Positions 46,111-55,085 are shown, counted from the stretch's first letter. The stretch: 64,000 bases of DNA from Rhizobium sp. NZLR1 (GCF_017357385.1 NZ_CP071636.1:1-64000), one strand, 5' to 3'. Notes: a model not told the origin generated them from the letters alone. Numbers and translations are program-made.

Positions 46111-46827
46111 TCAGCAGAAATAATCGGGGTAACGCGAGCGCAGCTCGTCGACGTCGGGAATGACGGCGCTCAGGTGATGGATCATCGCGTGCCGTGCAGC
46201 CGTCGCATCATGGGCGGCGAGCGCATCGCGAATGATCATATGTTCGTGCACCACAGTGTCCATCCGCCCGAGCACCGGCAGCGTCAGCCGCCGAGCCCGG
46301 TCGATCTGCACCTTGACCGTTTTCAGGATCGCCCAGATTCCGGGATAACCCGCTGTCTGTGCGATCGCCTCGTGAAAGGTCTCGTCTTCCTCATGGAAAC
46401 TCGAGGCATTGCCTGTTGCGGCATGCGACCGCTGCCGGGCGATGATGGCATCGAGACGGCCAATGTCGGCAGCGGTGGCGAGGAGAGCAGCAGTCTCGAC
46501 GGTCGTGCCTTCGAGCGCCTTGCGCACGACGACCGCCTCGGGAATCGCAGAAACCGGCACGCGCGACACGACGGTGCCCGACTGTGGGTAAATGTCGACC
46601 AGCCCGCCTTCGGAAAGCCTGAGTAGCGCCTCACGCACCGGCGTGCGGCTGACGCCGAAATCGTCGGCGATGCGCTTTTCCTGCAGCAACATGCCAGGCG
46701 GCATCCGCAGCGACACGATATTGGCATGCAGGCGCTCATAAATGGCGCCGGCGGTGGTGATCCGCCGCAGCCTGCCGACAATCTGCGGCGGGGCGACCAA
46801 AACTTCAATTTCTGATGCCTGCCGCAT
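46111..46827 (-). CDS. GntR/FadR-family regulator of uxuA (UxuR-like)
   Basis: About 238 residues from the ATG at 46827; an ATG ten codons upstream (46857) lies inside the operator and has no ribosome-binding site. Winged helix-turn-helix IADDFGVSRTPVREALLRLSEGG, C-terminal FCD ligand domain with HEEDETFHEAIAQTAGYPGIW. Its position before uxuA and the palindrome upstream suggest it senses a hexuronate and controls both genes. Confidence 0.88.
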   Translation of the reverse strand: MRQASEIEVLVAPPQIVGRLRRITTAGAIYERLHANIVSLRMPPGMLLQEKRIADDFGVSRTPVREALLRLSEGGLVDIYPQSGTVVSRVPVSAIPEAVVVRKALEGTTVETAALLATAADIGRLDAIIARQRSHAATGNASSFHEEDETFHEAIAQTAGYPGIWAILKTVKVQIDRARRLTLPVLGRMDTVVHEHMIIRDALAAHDATAARHAMIHHLSAVIPDVDELRSRYPDYFC

Positions 46828-46831
46828 AACG

Positions 46832-46870
46832 ATACCAAAACGGAGAGATTTTGGCATACTAGTATATCAA
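46832..46870 (-). promoter_or_regulatory. UxuR-type operator
   Basis: A 20-base near-palindrome TTGGCATACTAGTATATCAA (46851-46870) has a perfect 10-base core, ATACTAGTAT. An overlapping second repeat, ATACCAAAA...TTTTGGCAT, covers 46832-46857. The TTGGTATAC-like half-sites resemble UxuR/FadR-family operators. Confidence 0.6.
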
Positions 46871-47028
46871 TTATCTCACCTTGCCAACTCGTGTTGCCAT
46901 GCGGGACGGCATGACGTCCATCCGGAGGATGGCCGGCAGCCGTGCAGGATGCCGGACCTCCGTACCAAGGTACCCATTGTTTGGAACTTAGATCGGGCGA
47001 GCTGGTTGAGATACTCAAGGAGACGCTC

Positions 47029-47427
47029 ATGAAAAACCCGGCACGACGCAAGACAAGCGAAGCCCCGGCCGACGGCCGGCCGGAATTTCCATCCGCCGCG
47101 GACAGCCGCGGAAAGAAGACGGCTCGGCGAGCCGTAAACGACATCGGTAGGCAGACCGGCGGGTCGCCGGCAGCCAGCCGCGAAGAGGAGATCCGCAAAA
47201 GGGCATATTCGTTCTGGGAAAAGGACGGTAGGCCAGAAGGCCAGCACCGGCATCACTGGACCTTGGCTGAGCATGAACTCGACGCACCGGGCGAAATCAA
47301 CAATCCTCCAAATCTCGCGGCACTGCGAGAGGCCTCGCGCCAACATACCGATACATTCCTCGTCAGAACCGATCTCGAAGATGCCGATCAGCGCGAAGCC
47401 TCCCCCGGCACGCGTGAGCAGAGTTGA
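47029..47427 (+). CDS. DUF2934 domain protein
   Basis: 132 residues from the ATG at 47029, six bases after AAGGAG. The N-terminal ~50 residues are basic and disordered-looking. The DUF2934 module is EEEIRKRAYSFWEKDGRPEGQHRHHWTLAEHEL, with the R-A-Y-x-x-W-x-x-x-G-R-P-x-G pattern and a His cluster. Function unknown. It precedes a small membrane protein 36 bases downstream and may share its operon. Confidence 0.82.
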   Translation: MKNPARRKTSEAPADGRPEFPSAADSRGKKTARRAVNDIGRQTGGSPAASREEEIRKRAYSFWEKDGRPEGQHRHHWTLAEHELDAPGEINNPPNLAALREASRQHTDTFLVRTDLEDADQREASPGTREQS

Positions 47428-47463
47428 ACTTCAGCCTATAGCCAATCTTAGGAAGGTGCCGAC

Positions 47464-47715
47464 ATGGCCGACAAACAAAACTTGAACGCCGGATTCACCG
47501 GAATACCCGCCGAGCAACCGGAGGGATTGACCAAAGTTGCGAGGTCGGCGGCCAATGGGGTGACACGAGAGGTCTACGCCGTCGCCTCCGGCGTTAGGGA
47601 TCACCCGCACACCGCAAGCGCATTATTGCTCGGCACCGGCATTCTGGCCTTCGGCCTCGGCTACCTCTTCGGTCGATCATCGACCGAAAGTATGACACGT
47701 CGATATTGGCGATAG
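47464..47715 (+). CDS. Small membrane-anchored protein (DUF883/ElaB-like appearance)
   Basis: 83 residues; the ATG follows GGAAGGTGCC. A soluble, helical N-terminal half leads to one C-terminal membrane helix (TASALLLGTGILAFGLGYLFG) and a basic tail. The layout resembles ElaB/YqjD-type proteins, but motif support is weak. Follows the DUF2934 gene. Confidence 0.72.
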   Translation: MADKQNLNAGFTGIPAEQPEGLTKVARSAANGVTREVYAVASGVRDHPHTASALLLGTGILAFGLGYLFGRSSTESMTRRYWR

Positions 47716-48224
47716 CGGAGACGTTCAATGAAGCGGCTCGCGGGATGGAAGATCCGGAGCGCCCGGTCGCCCACCAGCCACATCTTTTGCCCGTCGGACA
47801 TGATGCTAGAATAGGATGTCGCCCGAAGACCGCTGACTTTCGGCACCCTTGCACGATCGGCGGCGAAGTCCCGTCAGCTGGGTCGTTTCGAAGCGACCTG
47901 TCGCGTCATCTGCTCGAAGCGACCTGTCGCGTCATCTGCGTTAATGCTTCGCAGCCCGCCCGGGCGTGACGTCGCCCTCGGCGATCCCATTTGCGAAAAA
48001 TACCGGTCGACGATCAAACTTCGAACCGAACCTGCACCTCACGTGTCTACTGCTGAAGTCGACCTTATGTCGCATCCCGTCATTTCGTACGCCCACGTTC
48101 GTCCACAGATGCTGTTGCTGGAATACCACGAGGCTTAAAGCCTTAGATTGCATCTAATCGCCCCGCTTGACAGGCGTGATCACGATCCTTAGCGAAACGG
48201 CATCAGCATGGTCAGGATCGGCAA
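47716..48224. other. Gene-poor stretch
   Basis: About 510 bases with no convincing gene. Small open frames on both strands (up to ~87 codons) lack Shine-Dalgarno sites and recognisable protein features. It contains a perfect 26-bp tandem duplication and presumably the promoter of the polymerase gene at 48225. Confidence 0.5.
47888..47939. repeat. Perfect 26-bp tandem duplication
   Basis: The 26-base unit beginning TCGAAGCGACC and ending CATCTGC occurs twice back to back (47888-47913 and 47914-47939) without a mismatch, pointing to a recent duplication. Each unit contains a short CGA...TCG partial dyad. Confidence 0.8.
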
Positions 48225-49499
48225 GTGAAATACCTCAGACAACTGAAGATAGCAGTGCTCTATCCAGAAAATGGGGCGGGAAGCGCACGTGATCGGAACA
48301 ACCGCATTGCGGTCTTTTTCTTTGCAATCCTTCCCGGACTTTCGCCGAACTTTAACTTGTTCATCCTTCTCGCATCAATGGTGTGGGGCCTCTGCTGTCT
48401 GGCGACGGGCAGCCTGGCCTTGAACCTGTCGAAATCCGACCGGCTGGTTGCCATTGGCATGTCGATCTACCCGCTGGTGATGATCGCGAGCATATTCATC
48501 AATCCACCTTACTCCGAAGAACTGGACTGGATATTCCGGCTGCTGCCTTTCTTTTCGGTCTGGCTGTTATTGCCGCGAATGCGCCAGTCTCCCGATGGCC
48601 GCCTCGTGCCGCTGTTTATTCTCAGCGCAGGTATCGGCATGATCGTTACCTTTCTCTTCAGTCTGCTGCAGATCATGTTTCTGATGGAGAGGGCGGAGGC
48701 TGGGACATCGAATGCTGCACTGCTGGGCATCATAGGCGTTCTTTTCGGCGGCATAGCGCTTCTTAACGTTCAATCCCCGAAAAGCGTGGAGCAAAGAATT
48801 GCGATCTTGGGGTATGCCGCCGGTCTAGGCTGCGTACTGCTTTCGGGAACGCGCTCGGCCTGGCTCGTCATTCCCGTTCATATCGTCATTTTTCTCTGGT
48901 ATTTCCGCAAACACAGTTTCCATCTGAGCTTGCGCAGTCTCGCCATCACCGGCTCTGTGCTGTTTGCGGGACTTATCGCTTTGGGCAGTGGCCAAATCCT
49001 CCATCGCATCGAGGCGCTGCAGGAGAATATGGCATCGCTCGACCGCAGCGACGGCGAGGTCACGTCGCTCAGTGCACGGTTCGCTCTTTATAAAGGGGCA
49101 GTATCAGCAATCAGTAAGGACCCGCTGACCGGCTATGGCCCGCAAAATCGGATGGCTTCGGTGTTGGCGGAGCTGCCCGACAGCTTAAGGCCGCAGCTGA
49201 CCTATTCGCATGTTCACAACGGTTTTCTCACGGCGGGAATCGACGCCGGTATTTTCGGCATCGCAGCGCTTTCGCTGATGCTCGCGACGCCCGTGATTGG
49301 CGCGTGGAGAAAGGAAGCTGGGCCGGGCCGGGATCTGGCCATTGCGCTCGCTCTGCTGCTCGTCAGCAGCTACGTCATAACAGGCAGCTTTGGCATCATG
49401 TTCAATCAGAAGGCCTTGGATCCGATCTTCGCCTATCTGGTCGCTCTTATTTGCGTGGATCGCGGCAGCACAGGCTTTGCGCCCGTCGTTCGCAACTGA
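48225..49499 (+). CDS. O-antigen ligase/polymerase family membrane protein
   Basis: 424 residues from a GTG at 48225 preceded by AGGATC; no in-frame ATG is better placed. About 10-12 membrane helices, with a periplasmic loop near residues 260-330 that ends in SHVHNGFLTAGIDAGIFG, the Wzy_C/WaaL motif. Such proteins polymerise repeat units or ligate O-antigen to lipid A core. It converges with the CapD-like gene, separated by a rhizobial repeat. Confidence 0.85.
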   Translation: MKYLRQLKIAVLYPENGAGSARDRNNRIAVFFFAILPGLSPNFNLFILLASMVWGLCCLATGSLALNLSKSDRLVAIGMSIYPLVMIASIFINPPYSEELDWIFRLLPFFSVWLLLPRMRQSPDGRLVPLFILSAGIGMIVTFLFSLLQIMFLMERAEAGTSNAALLGIIGVLFGGIALLNVQSPKSVEQRIAILGYAAGLGCVLLSGTRSAWLVIPVHIVIFLWYFRKHSFHLSLRSLAITGSVLFAGLIALGSGQILHRIEALQENMASLDRSDGEVTSLSARFALYKGAVSAISKDPLTGYGPQNRMASVLAELPDSLRPQLTYSHVHNGFLTAGIDAGIFGIAALSLMLATPVIGAWRKEAGPGRDLAIALALLLVSSYVITGSFGIMFNQKALDPIFAYLVALICVDRGSTGFAPVVRN

Positions 49500-49518
49500 C
49501 GTCTGGCACCTAGAGTAT

Positions 49519-49582
49519 GATGCCGAAAAGTGTGACCGGTTTTCCGACGAGATCCCGCTCTATTTAATTTAGAGCAGGATGA
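49519..49582. repeat. Rhizobial intergenic repeat, copy 2
   Basis: Matches 39767-39832: GATGCCGAAA at the start, CGGTTTTCCGACGA in the middle, TTTAATTTAGA near the end. Its right end supplies the last residues (HPALN) and the TAA stop of the CapD-like gene. Confidence 0.7.
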
Positions 49583-51585
49583 TTGACGGCTAAGGCGGCC
49601 GTATTGGTTTCGGCGCCGGTGAAAGCGAGATCCGAGACCTCGCCCGTTGACGAATAGCCGGAAACAAGCTCAGCCAATGTCGCTCGGGCAGCGATCATAT
49701 CATTCCGATCCAATGCCGCATTGAGCGAGTTGAGCTTTTTCAAAAGCTCCGGCCAGGACAGGAAATCCTCACGCGCCTTCATAATCCGGGGATGCTGGGT
49801 TCTTTCCGGATTATCCCCGATCAGAAGTTCTTCATAGAGCTTCTCGCCGGGCCTGAGGCCGGTAACGGAAAGCTCGATATCCCCTTCGGGATTGATCTCG
49901 TCGCGAACGGTCAACCCGGACAACTCCACCATCTTGCGGGCGAGATCGGCAATCCGAACGGGCTCGCCCATATCGAGGAGGAAAACATCGCCACCCTCAC
50001 CCATGGCGCCTGCCTGGATGACGAGCTGCGAGGCTTCCGAGATGGTCATGAAATAGCGGGTTATATCAGGATGTGTCAGCGTAACAGGTCCGCCTTCCTT
50101 GATCTGCTGCCTGAAAAGCGGCACGACGGATCCAGAGGAGCCAAGGACGTTTCCGAAGCGGACCATGCAAAAATTTGTTCGCATTCTGTCGGCCATCGAT
50201 TCTGCTGAGAGCGCCTGCAGAACCATCTCCGCCAGCCTCTTGCTGGCGCCCATTACATTTGTCGGGCGCACGGCCTTGTCCGTACTGATCAGCACGAAAT
50301 TAGCCACGCCGCATTTACGCGCTGCGCGTGCCGTGGCCAGCGTACCCAGGACGTTATTCTTGATGCCTTCCACGGCATTATGTTCGACAAGGGGCACATG
50401 CTTGTAAGCCGCGGCATGATAGAGCGTCTGAGGTCGCCAGCTCTGGATGATATGCTCCATGCGATCCTGATCGCGGACGGAACAGAGGATTGGAACGATC
50501 TGCAGATTTTTATGTTCGAAGAGCTCGGCCAGCTTCTGCAATTCGGCATGAATATTATATAGCGCGAATTCGTTCTGATCGATGAGGATCAGGCTGGACG
50601 GTCCGTTGCGGAGAATCTGACGGCATAACTCGCCGCCGATCGAGCCACCAGCGCCGGTGACCATCACCACCTTGTTGCGCATTGCCTTGTCGAGCAACTC
50701 TTGGCGCGGTGCGACCGCTTCCCTCCCCAGAAGATCTTCGATCTCCAGCTCACGGATATCCGAGACGGCGACACGTCCTTGAGCCAGCGCCGTGAGATCC
50801 GGCAACGTGCGGACATTTACCCTGGCTTTGCGAATATGCTCCAGGATTTCGTTGCGACGCTGCCGTGACGCGGAGGGAAGAGCAAGAAGCACATTGTGCA
50901 CGCCAAGAGCTTCGGCGAGCATCGGAAGATCGGAAGGATCGTAGATCGGCAATCCGCCCATGATGCCGCCCTTGAGGCGCGGATCGTCATCGAGATAGCC
51001 GACGACATTGAGCTCGGCATTGTTGCTTAAGGCGGCGGCCAATTGCCGCCCGGCATTCCCCGCTCCGTAAATCAGCACCTTCGCGACCGTATTCTTGTTG
51101 AGGATACGCTGGTAGGCGTCCCCAAGCCAATAACGAATACCCAGCCTCGACAGGCCGATCGCGATTAGCAGCAGGAAAGGCTGAAGAATACCGACGGTTC
51201 TCGGAACGCCAGGCACGCTGAGCGCCGTAAATATCGTCATGAAGGCGAGGCCGTAGATCGCAATGGCCTTCAGCACGGCGATGAAAGCGGCCAAATTCGC
51301 ATAGCGGAAGATCGCCCGATACATGCCCATGACGATGAAGATCGGCAGTGCCATGCACAAGGAAACTAAGACCGGCAGCCACTGTACGCCGGTCAAAACC
51401 GTCCACTCGTTCAGGCGGAAGCAATAGGCCAGCCAGATCGTCAGAACGCAAAAGCTGGAATCCACCAGCAAAGCCAGAGCGCGTTTGGCAACCCGCGGCA
51501 TCGCCAGCAGAGGAGTGACGAGCGCTTGCATCGGCGTTAGGAACCATGCCGAGCGCGACGTCTCAGTGGGCGTATTGTCAGGCAT
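49564..51585 (-). CDS. Polysaccharide nucleotide-sugar dehydratase/epimerase (CapD/PglF/WbpM-like)
   Basis: 673 residues. The N-terminus has four membrane helices (residues ~25-150). A first Rossmann-like region follows (YGAGNAGRQLAAAL near 173), then the catalytic SDR domain from VMVTGAGGSIGGELCRQIL near 310, with LISTDKAVRPTNVMGASKRLAE holding the Ser/Met-x3-Lys catalytic set. Relatives convert UDP-GlcNAc to 4-keto-6-deoxy sugars for surface glycans. The final five residues and stop lie in an intergenic repeat, so the C-terminus may have been remodelled. Confidence 0.9.
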   Translation of the reverse strand: MPDNTPTETSRSAWFLTPMQALVTPLLAMPRVAKRALALLVDSSFCVLTIWLAYCFRLNEWTVLTGVQWLPVLVSLCMALPIFIVMGMYRAIFRYANLAAFIAVLKAIAIYGLAFMTIFTALSVPGVPRTVGILQPFLLLIAIGLSRLGIRYWLGDAYQRILNKNTVAKVLIYGAGNAGRQLAAALSNNAELNVVGYLDDDPRLKGGIMGGLPIYDPSDLPMLAEALGVHNVLLALPSASRQRRNEILEHIRKARVNVRTLPDLTALAQGRVAVSDIRELEIEDLLGREAVAPRQELLDKAMRNKVVMVTGAGGSIGGELCRQILRNGPSSLILIDQNEFALYNIHAELQKLAELFEHKNLQIVPILCSVRDQDRMEHIIQSWRPQTLYHAAAYKHVPLVEHNAVEGIKNNVLGTLATARAARKCGVANFVLISTDKAVRPTNVMGASKRLAEMVLQALSAESMADRMRTNFCMVRFGNVLGSSGSVVPLFRQQIKEGGPVTLTHPDITRYFMTISEASQLVIQAGAMGEGGDVFLLDMGEPVRIADLARKMVELSGLTVRDEINPEGDIELSVTGLRPGEKLYEELLIGDNPERTQHPRIMKAREDFLSWPELLKKLNSLNAALDRNDMIAARATLAELVSGYSSTGEVSDLAFTGAETNTAALAVNHPALN

Positions 51586-51708
51586 TGCTAACCAGCGTCT
51601 CGTGGATCAATCGGACAAGCACCTTCTTGTCATTTTCTGCAACGAGCGCAACTGAAATAATCGGAAAGCACAGTCTTCCGCACCGTTCATCTATCAGAAG
51701 TAGGTGGT

Positions 51709-52275
51709 TTAATGCCGTATTCCCTTTCGGCGGATAACCTTCCCTGCGGTCATAAACAGGACGCGCATATCGAAGCCGAATGAACGTCGCTCGAGATATT
51801 CGACGTCGAATTTCACCTTCTCCGGAATCGGCAACTCGTCGCGGCCGTTGATCTGTGCCCAACCCGTCAATCCGGGCAGTAACTTGTCGACGCCGTGCGC
51901 CGTCCGCAATTCGATCAGATCATCCTGATTGTAGAGCGCCGGCCTGGGTCCGACGAAACTCATTTCACCCTTGAGAATGCACCAGAGTTGCGGCAGTTCG
52001 TCGAGGCTGGATTTGCGCAAAAAAGAGCCGATGGGTGTCAAAAACCGATCCGGATTTTCGAGCAGATGCGTGGCAACCGTTGGTGTGTCGACGCGCATGC
52101 TGCGGAACTTCGGCATCAGGAAGATCTGATTGAAGCGGCCGACACGTTTTGACCAATAGAGGATTGGTCCCGGCGAGGTGAGGCGAACACCAAGAGCGAT
52201 GATAAGGATCGGAACGAGCAGGATGATCGAAGCAATCAAAGCCAGGAAAAAATCCACCGCCCTCTTCAAACCCAT
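51709..52275 (-). CDS. Undecaprenyl-phosphate sugar-1-phosphate transferase (priming transferase)
   Basis: 188 residues, the short form with one N-terminal membrane helix (DFFLALIASIILLVPILIIALGV). The catalytic domain has KFRSMRVDT, SLDELPQLWCILKGEMSFVGPRP (Asp-Glu pair) and LPGLTGWAQINGRDELP. It loads the first sugar onto the lipid carrier at the inner membrane. It is followed after 123 bases by the CapD-like gene on the same strand, giving a two-gene unit. Confidence 0.93.
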   Translation of the reverse strand: MGLKRAVDFFLALIASIILLVPILIIALGVRLTSPGPILYWSKRVGRFNQIFLMPKFRSMRVDTPTVATHLLENPDRFLTPIGSFLRKSSLDELPQLWCILKGEMSFVGPRPALYNQDDLIELRTAHGVDKLLPGLTGWAQINGRDELPIPEKVKFDVEYLERRSFGFDMRVLFMTAGKVIRRKGIRH

Positions 52276-52555
52276 GTTCCCCAGCTCTCTTCCCTACCAC
52301 CGGCGGTTCCCGCCATTTGCGCTATCGATTGCCGTATCGTCAAAAAGCATTTCGCGTCAACTGCGCGAAACCGTACTCTCTGTGGACCGGCGTGGTTGAT
52401 CATCGGACTCATTCATTTCCCTGGTTCCGAAGAACCGAGCATCCCGTAACTCTTTGATCACAAACCTAGAAGCGTCCAATAAGAAGTTATCTCGCCCTTC
52501 ATTTCCGTCACATTTCATTAACCATAATAGTCACCACACAAAGGAAGAGCGAATT

Positions 52556-53848
52556 TCATCCCGCTTTTCCTCTCACCGGCGAATTGATACGGGCGAGCGC
52601 CATCAACATCGGTCCGATGGCAAATTCCCCCTTTTCGGCGCGGCGTGTCAGATCGCGCAGATAACCGCCGGCGGAGGTGATATGCCCTGCCCTTTCGAGG
52701 ACGCAGGCCATGACGGTGGCAGCGTTTTCAGCTCCCATGATCTCGCAGGCCTGCTCATAGGCCGACGGACTGACGCCGAGCATTGACCGGACGACCACGG
52801 CCGCGGCCATCAGATCGCGCCACGTGCCAATCGCGCCCTGGGGTCCGTATGCTGTGATTTCCGGACAGGCCTGCAGCACCAGTCCCAGCGGGAAGGATTT
52901 GAGCGCAGCGTTGGCCGAGGAGGCGGCGTTTGCGCCCGAGACAGGTTCGCTTTTCCGCTCAACCTTCTGTATTTGTTCTGTCGGCCCGACCCGACCTTCC
53001 GATCGGTCATCCGCCGTCTCGCCCTGCTTCGTTTCGAAAGCTGGTTCAAGTTCAGTAATGGATTGTGGATTTGAATTCTGTATGTGCCGCTCAGTCTGTT
53101 GGGCATTGCCGCTTTGATTATGGGTTTTAACCTGCATTTCCAACTGATTGACGATCTCTTCGCGCAGCATCTCCATCTCGTCGAGCGTAGCGGCGATTTG
53201 TTCGGCGGACGGCGACCGTGGCAGCTGCTCGACGACATTGCGAAAATGGAGATGAATAGCGCTCCAATCGCCAGCAGCACCCTCCTCCAAGGCCATCTCG
53301 ATCAGCTTGGCGACGTCGCGCCGGCAAAGCGTCAGACGTTCTCTCAGCCGCTGCAGGTGCAATCGCTCCGCCACCACCTCCGCCGCCAGCCGCTCGATCT
53401 CCTCAGCACGCACGAGCAGCGGCGCCAGCGAAAAGCCGAATGCTTCGCGCAGTTCTCCACCCTGCTCCTTGCGGGCGTAACGCTTACCGTTTGGGCTATC
53501 CTTGCGGATCAACAGCCCGGCCTCGATCAAGGTCGCCAGATGCCGACGGATCGTCTGTTCCGCCATTCCATGCGCGCGCAGCGAGAGCTGTGCATTGGAA
53601 GGAAACACGACGAGCCCGTTGTCTTCGGAGAGCTCTCCCTTGGGATAAAAGCTCAGCAAGGCGTTCAGAATGGCGAGCGCCCGGTCGGTGATGCCGAGCA
53701 ACGGCCTGGCCTCGCATAGCGCGCGATAGAGTTTCCACTTATCAATTGATTGGCCGGGCTCGATTTTTCGAGCAGCCGCCTGGCTTGCTAACATGCCAAG
53801 CGTCATCGACCGCCGCCCGAAGGGCGTCGTCACACTTCCGCTTTCCAT
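52556..53848 (-). CDS. repC: RepC replication initiator
   Basis: 430 residues from the ATG at 53848 (MESGSVTTPFGRRSMTLGML), the classical RepC start; a TTG six codons upstream is less likely. The N-terminal half has a MarR-like winged helix (AEQTIRRHLATLIEAGLLIRKDSPNGKR). The middle is Gln/Glu/Ser-rich and probably disordered (about 230-320). The C-terminal block is conserved (LVLQACPEITAYGPQGAIGTWRDLMAAA). RepC binds the origin and starts replication. It is last in the repABC operon and is controlled by the antisense RNA in the preceding gap. Confidence 0.96.
   Translation of the reverse strand: MESGSVTTPFGRRSMTLGMLASQAAARKIEPGQSIDKWKLYRALCEARPLLGITDRALAILNALLSFYPKGELSEDNGLVVFPSNAQLSLRAHGMAEQTIRRHLATLIEAGLLIRKDSPNGKRYARKEQGGELREAFGFSLAPLLVRAEEIERLAAEVVAERLHLQRLRERLTLCRRDVAKLIEMALEEGAAGDWSAIHLHFRNVVEQLPRSPSAEQIAATLDEMEMLREEIVNQLEMQVKTHNQSGNAQQTERHIQNSNPQSITELEPAFETKQGETADDRSEGRVGPTEQIQKVERKSEPVSGANAASSANAALKSFPLGLVLQACPEITAYGPQGAIGTWRDLMAAAVVVRSMLGVSPSAYEQACEIMGAENAATVMACVLERAGHITSAGGYLRDLTRRAEKGEFAIGPMLMALARINSPVRGKAG
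53040..53155. other. Possible origin of replication inside repC
   Basis: In characterised repABC replicons the origin lies within repC. Here the relatively AT-rich patch at about 53040-53155, within the disordered coding region, is the likeliest place. No iterons were identified by eye; placement is inference. Confidence 0.3.
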
Positions 53849-53942
53849 TTTCTTCGCCTTCTTCAAGGCAAAAGATCACGGCTCACCAAATTCGGTGCCA
53901 AAGACTCTTGACTATGATTCGCGGAAATGTGATTCTCTGGGT

Positions 53943-53995
53943 GTCTAGATCAGAGAGGGCTTCCGCGGCGGCAACGTTCGGGGGCCTTTTCTTTT
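53943..53995 (+). ncRNA. Antisense RNA of the repB-repC gap (incompatibility RNA)
   Basis: In the 131-149 base gap between repB and repC, read opposite to the operon, TTGACT (53908-53913) is followed at 16-17 bases by a TGTGATTCT -10-like element, placing the start near 53943. The transcript ends in a stem GGCTTCCG / CGGGGGCC (53958-53986, two G-U pairs) and TTTTCTTTT. Position and orientation match the ~55-60 nt antisense RNA that limits repC expression in other repABC plasmids. Exact ends are inferred. Confidence 0.7.
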
Positions 53996-53997
53996 GC

Positions 53998-55050
53998 TTA
54001 TTGATCTCCGTTTTTCGTCAAATCCTGTGTCTTCTCGAACGCCTCGTAAAGACGATCCAGATTGCTGGCGATATAGGCTCCAAAGGCTGACGCCTTCTCC
54101 GCCTTCAGCGCGATGGTGAACTGCTTCCCGTCATCCCTGATCTTCGCCTTGACCGCGCCGTCCTTGCGCTGCCAAGCGCGAGCTGCAGGCTGAAGCGCCG
54201 CTATGGATGAAATCGGCTGTTGCCTTCTGCTGATGAAGGCAACCAGCATATCGAAGCGGGCATCCGGCTCCGCCGTCTCGAATTCTGCCGACGTGCTGAA
54301 CTCTATCGCCCGAGCAGAGATGTTATCGGTCTCGAATTTTACCGACAGATCGTGCCAGCGGTCACGGCCGATGGTCTTTGCCGCACCGATTGCGGTCAAG
54401 ACTTCGGCTGGGATCCGTTTGGTGACAGACAGCATCTTAGAAACCGTCGTTTTTTCGGCGCTGAGCGCCGACATGATTGTATCCCTATCGAAACCCAACG
54501 TGTCGAGCTTGTCGGCGAACATCGTCCTCTCGATGAACGAAAGATCGGCGCGCGCCGAATTCTCCTGGCCCTGCGCGATGACATGATCGCGATCGTCAAG
54601 CTTTTTGACGACGGCGCGGACAGGTCTACCCAGCTCTTTGGCGGCCCGGGCGCGACGGTGGCCGAAGGCGATCTGATACCGGCCGTCCTTTTCCGGATGC
54701 GGGCGAACGAGGATCGGTGAATCCTGACCCCGCTGGCGGATAGCCTCGACCAATTCGCGAAACTGTTCGTCGGTATGCGCCAGCCGGTCCATGACGAACG
54801 AATCTTCGATCAGGGCAGGGTCGAGATCAATCACCGTCTCGCCGGTCGCCAGCTTCTCCTCGATGGCTTTGGCCGCATCCGCCTTGGCAGCTAGCGCATC
54901 GATGCTGCGCGTCACCGCACCAAGAGCGCCGATCCCCTTATAGGCGATATGCTGTTTCTCGTCCCTGTGGGGCGGCTCATCTTCATTGTTTACCGCAGTA
55001 AACTTCTTGGAATCGTCCATCAGGCCCGAGAGTAAGTTTTTACGCGCCAT
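53998..55050 (-). CDS. repB: RepB partition protein (ParB family)
   Basis: 350 residues. The ParB/Srx N-terminal domain has PILVRPHPEKDGRYQIAFGHRRARAAKELG with the arginine-rich CTPase box. A central helix-turn-helix follows (AEKTTVSKMLSVTKRIP), then the RepB-type C-terminal dimer region. It binds parS and spreads to segregate the replicon. One parS copy lies within its own codons ~16-21 (54988-55003) and another just before the gene (55070-55085). Confidence 0.96.
   Translation of the reverse strand: MARKNLLSGLMDDSKKFTAVNNEDEPPHRDEKQHIAYKGIGALGAVTRSIDALAAKADAAKAIEEKLATGETVIDLDPALIEDSFVMDRLAHTDEQFRELVEAIRQRGQDSPILVRPHPEKDGRYQIAFGHRRARAAKELGRPVRAVVKKLDDRDHVIAQGQENSARADLSFIERTMFADKLDTLGFDRDTIMSALSAEKTTVSKMLSVTKRIPAEVLTAIGAAKTIGRDRWHDLSVKFETDNISARAIEFSTSAEFETAEPDARFDMLVAFISRRQQPISSIAALQPAARAWQRKDGAVKAKIRDDGKQFTIALKAEKASAFGAYIASNLDRLYEAFEKTQDLTKNGDQ
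54988..55003. other. parS partition site, copy 1 (within repB)
   Basis: GTTTACCGCAGTAAAC fits the repABC parS consensus GTTnnCnGCnGnnAAC. It lies in the 5' coding region of repB and encodes KFTAVN. Confidence 0.85.
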
Positions 55051-55069
55051 CAGCCAGCTCCCCGCCCCG

Positions 55070-55085
55070 GTTTACCGCAGTAAAC
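55070..55085. other. parS partition site, copy 2 (repA-repB gap)
   Basis: Identical 16-base GTTTACCGCAGTAAAC in the 42-base gap between repA and repB, a common parS location in repABC operons. Confidence 0.88.

Noticed and set aside
45100..46626. About 500-codon open frame on the + strand across uxuA and its regulator
   Set aside because: Spans two well-supported genes and their gap, so it is a composition artefact.
47706..48153. Small open frames in the gap before the polymerase gene
   Set aside because: They cross the tandem repeat, conflict on both strands and lack translation signals.
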